From contig NZ_CH724151.1 in NCBI RefSeq assembly GCF_000153185.1, positions 40,113-104,112 of the forward strand: DNA of 64,000 bases, read 5' to 3'. Below, piece after piece: positions 24,386 through 32,609 of this stretch. Every line of letters begins with the position of its first letter. The first letter of the stretch is position 1. A program made the position numbers and the translations under genes. The notes beneath the pieces are model-generated. The model saw only the letters and a program-made list of their open reading frames with translations, was not told where the DNA came from and did not search any database. This DNA is from Reinekea blandensis MED297 (GTDB lineage: Bacteria > Pseudomonadota > Gammaproteobacteria > Pseudomonadales > Natronospirillaceae).

Positions 24386-27300
24386 TTAGCTACCATCTCC
24401 ATAGAACTGTTTTAAATACGCATTGGCTTCTATAAGTCCAGATGACGTTGTTTCTTCCGGTAAGTATCGATTTAGCCAAATAAAATAATGAGTATCTTCA
24501 GTAAAGTCTAAGATGGTCTCAATCTCACTTTTTTGAATTTTGGCATGTGTACGCTTCTTTTCATCATACTCAATTAGTGCAGTTTCATATTTGTGTTCTA
24601 TAAACCGCCCTTGCTCAATAAACCGTTCTTCTTCTTTGTTGGGCCGCATCGGCGGTTTCACACCCACTCGTTGCAAGACTTTTTCAAACTCCCGTTTGCT
24701 TTGTACCCACGTTAATATACACATGATGGCGCGCTCAATCTTTTCACCCGTCGAACCCATTCGATAGGCGATTCGATGCTTGTCATATTCTACCAATAAG
24801 CTGGTTATCAAACGGGCTTTGACGTCCGGTGGTGCAAAACGTAAACCGTGGGGGTTTCTAGCTATATTGTCGGCAACTTGTGCTGCATTGATCATATCAT
24901 CTTCATATTCAGCCCACCAACGTTGGATATTCGCTGCTTCCTTCTCCACTTTTTCGCCAATTGCGGTGCCGATTTTTCCTGCGACATCAATCGCTATTTC
25001 GCCTGCCTCAATTGCTTCGTTAATCGCATAGTTAAGTCCGTCTTTCCCATATTGCAGGTATTTAGTGAACGCGTATTGAATTTGTTGCCAAGCTTCTTGT
25101 GCAATGTATGGCAAGAACGAATAGTCTGCTTTTCGTAGTTGGTCATACATAAACATCAGCATGTTATAAATGTTAACCGGCGCCACTTGCATATCAACAG
25201 CCACACCGGCCCCCAAACCTACCGCCGCGGCGAGTTTGGTTCGTACTAATATCTCTTCACCGCTCAAACGTACCGCAAAATCGACATCAGCGCCGGCACC
25301 GGCCCAACCTTCAACACCGCCGCCGGCCTTGGCAAGCTCCAAGAAACCATCGTTCTTAACCTCGACGGCTTGGCCATCCTGGTCAATGGTGCTCGTTTGA
25401 CCGCTTTTGTCAGCTTCCTCACTGGCCCATTCCAATGCAATGGCACCCTTGGCTTCGGCTTTAGCGCCAGCAAATGCGCTTAAGCTGGCGGCGGCTCCTG
25501 CATTAGCCACCTCATCAGGGATGACGGAGTTCACCTTTTTACGAGTTTCTTCACGCCACGTAATACTTTCGCTGGTTCGGGTCTCTTTTTTCTTTTCTCG
25601 CACGAGCGAGTTGCTTTCGTCATCCCAGTAAAGTGACTCGCTTTGTGTCCGTTTGGTCTCTTGATTATGCTCAAGAACGCCTTGGGTCGTTTGGCGATCG
25701 TTACCCATTGCGTACTCGAAACGTTGATTTGAGACATTACTTTGCTCTGTTTCGCGGGTCAGGCCCCATTGGTAGGGGTCTTCATTTAGCTTTACCTTGT
25801 CGCTGTTTTCATGATCAGTTTCCGCAGTGCTGCGTGCGGCAATGCGCATAGGTTTGGCTGTTTGCTCCTCGGCACGGGCGGTTCGTTCAATACCGGTTAA
25901 CTGCAATTGAGTCGCATCGACTTTCGCATCAAGTTCAATCGCGGCGGCTGCACTCGCTCCTGCCCAGCCCTGTGCTTCTCCAGAGAGATGAATTCGGCAA
26001 TAGCCCAAGTGCGCGAAATTCTCATCGGTGTTGTAGGCTCTATACAGCCAGAACTCGACCCGACGGTTACGAACACTGCGCCCCTGAGTGGGTTCGTCTG
26101 GGTTGCCTTCGCCTAAGAACATCAGCTTCCTGCTGTGAAAGCGGCCACGTGTGATCAGTACATCGCCATGTAACCGCATGTAGTCAGCAAACAGCTGTAG
26201 GCGAAGTGCGGGGGTTTCTTCTAAGGCACTGTAGCGAGACCGGTATGCATAAAGATCAAAATAGAGTTCTAACCCTTTTTGAAAATTCGACGAAAACTCA
26301 TGCGCTTGGTCTTTTCTCGACAAAATAGGTTTTAACGTTGCATACAAGCCCCGTTGCTCGACGGTCATATGAGCACGTTTGTCTTTCAGTAATTCGATTA
26401 ATATAGTTTTCAGAACGGGTAAGCCCCACTGCTCTCGCTCCAGGTCGGAATAGAGCTTTTCCCAGTAGGCGGCATCGTTTTCGACGTATGCCAACACGCT
26501 GCGAGCGCGTCGTTCACTGAGCGACATGTTGTAGTCGTTGCCGCCCACCAGGTCGGTATGGCCGACAATTTGGACTTTGTAGTCTGTGTTCTCTTTCAAT
26601 AGCCGCTCGAGCTTTACCAGCCCATTGAGCATGGTTGGCTTCAAGAAGGAACTGTCAAAATCGAAGTTAACCCGAGGGAAGTTGTTTTCATAAGGAAATT
26701 TCTGGTTCAGTTCCTTTAGTTCCTCATCCGAGAGAATCAGAGGCGCGGGCGGCATTTTAACGAACTCATCGGCCAGCTTCAGTGTCGGTTTGTCTTGCCA
26801 TTCGGCTGGAATGGGCGGGATTTCCAATTCTAGCCCTGACGTTGAAGGGACGTAGATGTCAGTGTCTGCTTTGCATCGAATCAGGTCGACCTTGGCTTCA
26901 GCTTTGCCCGTGACATAGGTGTGGACCTTGCCGGGCTGAACCTCAAAACCTGCGGTGCCGCTGGCGTTGGCCATGTACCGAAGGAACACCGTACTGATGT
27001 TGGCCTCATAAGCGAAGAACGCGTTTTCACCTTCAGTTGTCCCTGAAAGCGCGCTTTCCAAGTTTTTAAACCAGGTATCGAGCGGTTCATAAAATTCGGT
27101 TAAAGCACCATCACATTCCGCACTGAAGCTCGCTTCGTTCTTGATGGCAAAGGAATTCATAGCGTCGACAAAAATCGATTTAATGTCTGACGCTGACTTT
27201 GGAATACTAACTTCAATCAGCCTGTTGGTGTTGTCTGTAATAATCTTCTGTAGAGTACTTTGTCTTGCAAACCGTAACTCTTGTTTTTCTAGGAGCAAGT

Positions 27301-27697
27301 ACTCCGCGAGGTCAATTCCAAAATCATCCTGCCCGGCTCCCGAGCTTAAAACCCCCATGGTCTTCAATGCAGTAATGGCATTTTCTTTGAGAGTTTTAAC
27401 TTGCTCGTTGGTATCATCTTTGTTTTCGTCCGCTTTATCTATGTCACTTTGAAGTTCGTCAACGACATTCTTAAGCTCATTGCTTTCGCGTTCCAACAGA
27501 TTGAAATGGCCTTCGGTTAAAGAATACAGCACAGCTCTTTTACGGCCGTTGTCATCTCCCGAAGTGTTTATAGGGTAACGATGAATATAAATCCAATGGC
27601 CAAACGTAATAGCTAGAGCTTCGTTACTAGCTTCGACGTTCGTGCTCGTGCTACAACTTGAAATGCTTTGAGTGGAGCTCGTTCCTTGATCTCGCAT
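24386..27697 (-). CDS. Putative T6SS effector with a split OmpA-like domain
   Basis: The product has 1103 residues and matches no effector I recognise. From the N-terminus: a Ser/Thr-rich start; a coiled coil (about 65-115); an unknown region to 335; the first half of an OmpA-like peptidoglycan-binding domain (341-408, VQIVGHTDLVGGNDYNMSLS then ERRARSV); a helical insertion of about 105 residues (409-514); the OmpA second half (515-553, GEGNPDEPTQGRSVRNRRVE). Three Ala/Gly-rich GWAGA-type repeats follow (576-593, 733-758, 795-838). A region with helix-forming hydrophobic stretches and a charged helical end (about 840-1103) completes it. No signal peptide is visible. Its ATG overlaps the stop of vgrG by one base (TGATG), so delivery with that VgrG is likely. 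An envelope or peptidoglycan target is inferred from the OmpA domain; no catalytic motif was found. Confidence 0.7.
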   Translation of the reverse strand: MRDQGTSSTQSISSCSTSTNVEASNEALAITFGHWIYIHRYPINTSGDDNGRKRAVLYSLTEGHFNLLERESNELKNVVDELQSDIDKADENKDDTNEQVKTLKENAITALKTMGVLSSGAGQDDFGIDLAEYLLLEKQELRFARQSTLQKIITDNTNRLIEVSIPKSASDIKSIFVDAMNSFAIKNEASFSAECDGALTEFYEPLDTWFKNLESALSGTTEGENAFFAYEANISTVFLRYMANASGTAGFEVQPGKVHTYVTGKAEAKVDLIRCKADTDIYVPSTSGLELEIPPIPAEWQDKPTLKLADEFVKMPPAPLILSDEELKELNQKFPYENNFPRVNFDFDSSFLKPTMLNGLVKLERLLKENTDYKVQIVGHTDLVGGNDYNMSLSERRARSVLAYVENDAAYWEKLYSDLEREQWGLPVLKTILIELLKDKRAHMTVEQRGLYATLKPILSRKDQAHEFSSNFQKGLELYFDLYAYRSRYSALEETPALRLQLFADYMRLHGDVLITRGRFHSRKLMFLGEGNPDEPTQGRSVRNRRVEFWLYRAYNTDENFAHLGYCRIHLSGEAQGWAGASAAAAIELDAKVDATQLQLTGIERTARAEEQTAKPMRIAARSTAETDHENSDKVKLNEDPYQWGLTRETEQSNVSNQRFEYAMGNDRQTTQGVLEHNQETKRTQSESLYWDDESNSLVREKKKETRTSESITWREETRKKVNSVIPDEVANAGAAASLSAFAGAKAEAKGAIALEWASEEADKSGQTSTIDQDGQAVEVKNDGFLELAKAGGGVEGWAGAGADVDFAVRLSGEEILVRTKLAAAVGLGAGVAVDMQVAPVNIYNMLMFMYDQLRKADYSFLPYIAQEAWQQIQYAFTKYLQYGKDGLNYAINEAIEAGEIAIDVAGKIGTAIGEKVEKEAANIQRWWAEYEDDMINAAQVADNIARNPHGLRFAPPDVKARLITSLLVEYDKHRIAYRMGSTGEKIERAIMCILTWVQSKREFEKVLQRVGVKPPMRPNKEEERFIEQGRFIEHKYETALIEYDEKKRTHAKIQKSEIETILDFTEDTHYFIWLNRYLPEETTSSGLIEANAYLKQFYGDGS

Positions 27698-30267
27698 CAG
27701 TTAGGGTTTCCTGTACTGTTGGTGATTTCCACAAATAAGGGGCCTAATACAATTGGGCCTATCGAAGCCACGTTGTTTTGCAGCTCTGCTAGCGTTGGGT
27801 TTAGCGTCGCGTCATAACAGACAACCTTGCCACGAACGGGAGCCGATCCGGTGGCGGTGTAGGTAACATGACGGGTCAATCGCAATAAGTTGCTGTCTGG
27901 GTTCAAAGTACCGTTAATGTCGACTTCGAATCGGAACTGAGCCGGTTTTAATGGAAGCGATTCTTTCTCTGCGACAAAGCGGTGTTCGGCCGTAACATCT
28001 AGTTCTGGCAACCAGTTCAGGGTTTCAACGCCTTTGTCTTTTGTGAGCTCATGCGTGATCTCTGCAATCGTCGTTTCTTCGCCGTCGACCATTTGGATGA
28101 TTTTTATGGTAGCCAGTGCCCCCGGTTCAAAGTGCTGATGAGCAAATTCTAATGTGACGGGCTGAGTCACATCAGCCAGGACTTGTCGCCAGCGCAAACC
28201 CGATACGATTTCCGTAGAATCGTGTTCAGATGCTAACGCCTCAATCTCATCAATTTCCTCAGGCTCTAGGGCCTCTGCCGCTTCCGCCTCATTCGCCGCG
28301 CCGAGTTCATACTCGACATCGCCACTGAAGGTAACACCACTCTGGCCTTTCAACGTGATCTGTGCGCCAAAGAGTTTGATGGTGCCGTCGCTGGACAGCC
28401 GCACACCACCAGTCCCGTTGCTGATGAGCATGTCGCCGTCGGTACCGGTTAATGTGATATCGCTCGGGGCTTGCACTCGGTAACTGCCATCGCTGATACG
28501 GGTAATCTGTGCGCCCTGACTTTTCAGGGTGACGTCCTTCGCGGCAAGGATGTTCAGGCCACCGGTTTTCATGTGCCATTGCTGACTGTTGTCGCTGGTC
28601 TGTTCCAGGTTTTGCTTCGCTCGAAGTATCTGTCGTTTGGCTGACTGCAAATGTCGTTGATCGTCAGTCTGTTCGATACTGTTTTGTTTGACGCTCACTG
28701 TTTTCTGACCGCCATGGTTTTGGGTAAGACTTTCACCCGCTGTCCAGTGCATCGATTTCCCGGCATGGAAACGCACCAGTCCGTATTGACTGGCAATATT
28801 AATGAGTGGGTTTTCGCCGGAAGCGTCGAGCTCTAATAGGTTCTGGCCGTCGAACGTTTGTAAAGCAATGCGATGCGGGTCGTCATCCAGCAGCCATTCA
28901 TGGCCACCGGGCGTGACGAGTCGGTTCTGGTGGCTGTTTTCGTTAATCACCGGTCCGGTTTGGTCAAGCGCCGACGCAAAGCCCAGAATGCACGGACGGT
29001 TAGGATCGTTGTTCAACAAAGTCACCAGAATTCGACTGCGATCCAACAATGGGTAGTGCCAGCCGGTTGCCTCGGGCTGGTCTGCATTGGCAAAGGGCAC
29101 CATACGCTCAGTGGGGTAACTGGCATCAGTGTGCTCTAACGGTTCGGTGTTGCGCTCGGTGAAGCCAAAACGCAGTTGATATCGACCCTCCTCGTTCATT
29201 TCGGCATAGGCATGTCGGCTCTCAATCTGGGCCGGGAACATTAGCGGTAACGATGGTGGGTTGGGAAACTCCGGTTGGTAGGCACATGCCCGTGCAATCA
29301 GCCGCGCGTCGACACTCAACCGCAGACCGGTCTCGGGAGCCGCACGATCGTAGACCTGACCTTCGATGGTCAGAGAGATCACCGTCAGTTCAGGTCCGGG
29401 TGGCTCACGATGCCATTGAGGTGGCAACGCGACGCTGCTACCCACACTCAAGGTTGGGAACGTGCCTTCCAGTTGCCATTGCAGGCTCATCGACTGAGCA
29501 TGGGTTTGACTCTGTTGGCCGGCACGTGCAGCCAAGCCTGGAGCCAGGGGCATATTCGTATCGCGTTGGTATGCAGTGGTTTTACCAGGTTCCGTGGGGT
29601 GAAGATCCAAAGCAAAGACTTTCCCTGCTTCCGGAGCGCTCCAGTGGCGCTTCAGTGGATTGGCCTCACCGTTCAAGGCGGCCTTCTTGGCTTGTTGAAG
29701 ACTGATCAACGGCGGCAAAAAGGAGGTCTGTACCAGATTATCAGCAATGCATATCTGTTCGTTTTCAAGTTCTCCGGCGTGCCAGAAGAAACATCCCAAT
29801 TCAGCCAACAGGCGACTGATAAACGCCAGGTGAGTTTCACCCGCCTGCAATAATGCCGGGCGCTGATCGGCTTCATGCCCCTGGGCCAACCACACAATCT
29901 GTTCCCGGTTATAACCCAGTTCTATCAGGCATTGGTCGATCAGCTGGCGGCGAGTACGGTATAAAAAAAGCCGGGTATTACGCACTTGCTGCCCGGTCGC
30001 CAGTAGCGGCTCTAACGTGAACGTCACTTCATCTGCAGTCTCTTCCAAAGCCGTCACAATACCGGGACGCTCGCGTTGAACACCCATGGCATCCGTCATT
30101 ACCAGGCAAGCCGGTTGGCCGACTTGCGACTGCGCATCAAGGCGCACCTCCGACGATGTCGATACCGTATATTGAAAGGGTTGGCTAAGCCGCTCTCTGC
30201 CTTGGAGCGCCTTTACCGTCAGTGTGATGCCCTGCAGCTGCAGGGTTACATTGGCTGTCGCCAGCAT
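27697..30267 (-). CDS. vgrG: T6SS spike protein VgrG with a C-terminal extension
   Basis: The product has 856 residues. The gp27-like base covers about 1-350, the gp5 OB-fold about 355-440 (GRYQLRFGFTER to PNRPCILGFASALDQ), and the beta-helical needle about 455-655. Beyond the needle an acidic linker (EAEAAEALEPEEIDEIEALA, about 661-680) leads to an extra beta-rich domain (about 690-856). The extension has no recognised toxin motif and could be an adaptor for cargo. The ribosome site AAGGA sits six bases before the ATG. The next gene downstream, the 1103-residue putative effector, starts inside this gene's stop. Confidence 0.93.
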   Translation of the reverse strand: MLATANVTLQLQGITLTVKALQGRERLSQPFQYTVSTSSEVRLDAQSQVGQPACLVMTDAMGVQRERPGIVTALEETADEVTFTLEPLLATGQQVRNTRLFLYRTRRQLIDQCLIELGYNREQIVWLAQGHEADQRPALLQAGETHLAFISRLLAELGCFFWHAGELENEQICIADNLVQTSFLPPLISLQQAKKAALNGEANPLKRHWSAPEAGKVFALDLHPTEPGKTTAYQRDTNMPLAPGLAARAGQQSQTHAQSMSLQWQLEGTFPTLSVGSSVALPPQWHREPPGPELTVISLTIEGQVYDRAAPETGLRLSVDARLIARACAYQPEFPNPPSLPLMFPAQIESRHAYAEMNEEGRYQLRFGFTERNTEPLEHTDASYPTERMVPFANADQPEATGWHYPLLDRSRILVTLLNNDPNRPCILGFASALDQTGPVINENSHQNRLVTPGGHEWLLDDDPHRIALQTFDGQNLLELDASGENPLINIASQYGLVRFHAGKSMHWTAGESLTQNHGGQKTVSVKQNSIEQTDDQRHLQSAKRQILRAKQNLEQTSDNSQQWHMKTGGLNILAAKDVTLKSQGAQITRISDGSYRVQAPSDITLTGTDGDMLISNGTGGVRLSSDGTIKLFGAQITLKGQSGVTFSGDVEYELGAANEAEAAEALEPEEIDEIEALASEHDSTEIVSGLRWRQVLADVTQPVTLEFAHQHFEPGALATIKIIQMVDGEETTIAEITHELTKDKGVETLNWLPELDVTAEHRFVAEKESLPLKPAQFRFEVDINGTLNPDSNLLRLTRHVTYTATGSAPVRGKVVCYDATLNPTLAELQNNVASIGPIVLGPLFVEITNSTGNPN

Positions 30268-30418
30268 GGCCTGTCCTTAAACTGATTGAGGATCCCTGAA
30301 CGTTCCCGGTTCAGACAACAAGGGCAACTTATGGAAAGCCCTTTTACGGATCGTTGTTCTTAAGATGCGGCGTTGCCATTCACCGCGTTATCTAATCAAT
30401 AGGGTGACGCCTGCGTGG
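30268..30418. other. Intergenic region between the two vgrG genes
   Basis: On the minus strand AAGGGC and GCCCTT (30320-30325 with 30338-30343) form a six-base hairpin without a T-tract. A weak processing or pause site after the 680-residue vgrG is possible. No promoter is obvious. Confidence 0.3.
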
Positions 30419-32461
30419 TCAGTTATTCCCCACGGTCCCGCCTTTCACAATGATCGAATCTGCTGTCATTTCAATCTGACTGGCATCGAGAGTCAGGTTG
30501 CCGCTGGCGTCGATTTGCAGCGTGCTGCTTCCCTGAGTCAAGGTAATACTGCCGCCTGCTGACAGGCTGATGTCTGACCCGGCTTCGAGTGCATAACTGC
30601 CGTCTTCGACGACCACCAGCTGATCACCCGATTGCACATGCGTGCTCATGCCCTCGGCCGCTTCGACAATCCATTGACCGGCAGCCTCTAATGTCATGTC
30701 ACCCTCTTCAGTCACCCACTGAATGTCCTCAGCGGCCGTCATTTGAATGTGACTACCGGACTCATGCCGTATGTCTCCCTCTTCGGTCATCAACTGCAAC
30801 TGACCTTTGACGGTCACCTGATGATCTGCGCCAACATCAACAGACAGATTCTCACCGGAGCTGATTGAGATATTTTTACCGGCCGTAACCGTCATGTCAC
30901 CTTCGTCTGTCACGAGCGAGACCTGGTGATTGTCTTTGGTCGCATCCAACTCCAGTCGGTTTTTTTGCTCCAGCGTGTTCAGACGAATCTTTTCCGAGGA
31001 CGGTGTATCGTCCATCAGGAACTCATGTCCGGAACGGGTACGGATCAGGTTCTCGTAGGCGTTCTGTTCGGTGACCACACTCGGAGTCTGCTGATTGGTT
31101 GCGGCACCGAGAATAACAGGGCGATCGACGTCGCCATTTTCAAAGCCGACGACGACTTCTGTGCCAACGGTCAAGGGGAAATGCATACCATGATCTTCCC
31201 CACCAAAGTGCTGCATCAGGCGGGTTGGCAGACTGGTATGCCCAGCCTCACTTTGTCGGTCAAAGGGCAGCCGGATCTGATAGCAACCGGTTGAGTCAAC
31301 TTCAGCAGTAATGGTTGCGGTTAGCGTGGAAGCAATGCGATGAGCCGGCGGCAGGATGGGCAGATAAGGTCTGCCGGCTGGTACGGCAATCACGGAGGTC
31401 TGAAACGACCGCGACTGACCGGAACCGGTTGCGTTTGATGCAGCAAATTGCTGTCCTTCCAGTTCCGTTTGCACAATGACATACTCGCCATTCCATTGCG
31501 GGTGCCCGTTCAGTCGTATTGTCATGCCGGGTCGCAAGCCCCGGCAGTTCGATTGCAACAGCAGTGACGACGCTTTGGCTTCGTGGGCAATTTTTAATTG
31601 CTCGGCAAACTGGTTGGCCTGATCATCGCTGGCCGCATTCACGCCCCAGCGAAAATCAGTGAGACTTGAGCCTTGAGCGGTCAGCGCTTCACCATAAACC
31701 GGTAAGGCCTGATCCGCCTGGTAATCGGCTACCTGAATCTGTCCCGGTGTTGCCTGCCACTGTCGACGCACCATGCTGACGTACTCTTCATCGGCTGCGG
31801 CCCCACGAGCACTGCGAAAACTCAGATCAATGGGTTCACCGGCCAACGGCAACTGACTCAGGTCGTCAATTATCTGAACCGTGATGTTTTCATTGCCATG
31901 ATCAACGGTTAGCATGATGCCGTCCTGCAACAGGATGCGGTACAGAAACGCCCAATCACTTTCCTGATATTGTACGGTCATTGGCTTCGGAGAAGGTTCT
32001 GTGGCTTTCACCTCAATCGCAAATCGACCATCGGCATATTCGTTCAAAATGTCCTGCGCGATACTCAATGACGACTGCTCAAGGAATACCCGATGCGTTC
32101 TCTGACGCTGAAGTGATTGTAATGGCGACACCAACGTCAACCAGTAACCTTCAGCGTCGCCATTACCCTGGCCTTCCATTAAACTGGCCACTTGGGTGAC
32201 AACGGGTGCCAAAGTGCCGCGCCAGAACAGGCTCACGACCGCCTTTCGGTTCAACAGCGATTGAGGGTCCAGCTGCGTCATGGCCAAGACCTTTACGCGA
32301 ATGCGATCGTCAATCTGGCCAAGCGCCCAATCAGACACTTCGACGGACTCGACAATGAAATCGCTGTCGCCGTGTCCTTCGATACTGATGAAGTACTGAC
32401 TCTCATCCGCAAAACCCAGCTGCCGAACGGTTCGGTTGATGTTGGAAATATTAATTGTCAT
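30419..32461 (-). CDS. vgrG: T6SS spike protein VgrG (short form)
   Basis: The product has 680 residues from MTINISNINRTVRQLG. An upstream in-frame ATG at 32485 lacks a ribosome site, whereas AAGGA lies seven bases before the chosen start. The gp27-like part covers about 1-370, the OB-fold about 375-455 (CYQIRLPFDRQSEAG to DRPVILGAATNQQ) and the needle about 470-675. The needle is a series of acidic beta repeats (EGDMTVTAGKNISIS, EEGDIRHESGSHIQM, EEGDMTLEAAGQWIV). It ends without an extension, so it can probably take a separate PAAR tip. It lies directly after clpV. Confidence 0.93.
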   Translation of the reverse strand: MTINISNINRTVRQLGFADESQYFISIEGHGDSDFIVESVEVSDWALGQIDDRIRVKVLAMTQLDPQSLLNRKAVVSLFWRGTLAPVVTQVASLMEGQGNGDAEGYWLTLVSPLQSLQRQRTHRVFLEQSSLSIAQDILNEYADGRFAIEVKATEPSPKPMTVQYQESDWAFLYRILLQDGIMLTVDHGNENITVQIIDDLSQLPLAGEPIDLSFRSARGAAADEEYVSMVRRQWQATPGQIQVADYQADQALPVYGEALTAQGSSLTDFRWGVNAASDDQANQFAEQLKIAHEAKASSLLLQSNCRGLRPGMTIRLNGHPQWNGEYVIVQTELEGQQFAASNATGSGQSRSFQTSVIAVPAGRPYLPILPPAHRIASTLTATITAEVDSTGCYQIRLPFDRQSEAGHTSLPTRLMQHFGGEDHGMHFPLTVGTEVVVGFENGDVDRPVILGAATNQQTPSVVTEQNAYENLIRTRSGHEFLMDDTPSSEKIRLNTLEQKNRLELDATKDNHQVSLVTDEGDMTVTAGKNISISSGENLSVDVGADHQVTVKGQLQLMTEEGDIRHESGSHIQMTAAEDIQWVTEEGDMTLEAAGQWIVEAAEGMSTHVQSGDQLVVVEDGSYALEAGSDISLSAGGSITLTQGSSTLQIDASGNLTLDASQIEMTADSIIVKGGTVGNN

Positions 32462-32609
32462 GTTCCTGTCCTTCTGTAATTCCATCTCACCGCCCCAGAA
32501 TCTTTCCGGGACTGCCGTTCCGCGATAAACGGTTACGGGTAAGGTGAATCGAGCCGTGCGTTACTTCCTTTTGCACAGATTGCTGTGAGCCGGCTTTGTC
32601 ACGAATCAG

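Noticed and set aside
29253-29853. Long plus-strand frames inside the 856-residue vgrG gene
   Set aside because: They are antisense to a well-supported VgrG and lack ribosome sites and family similarity.
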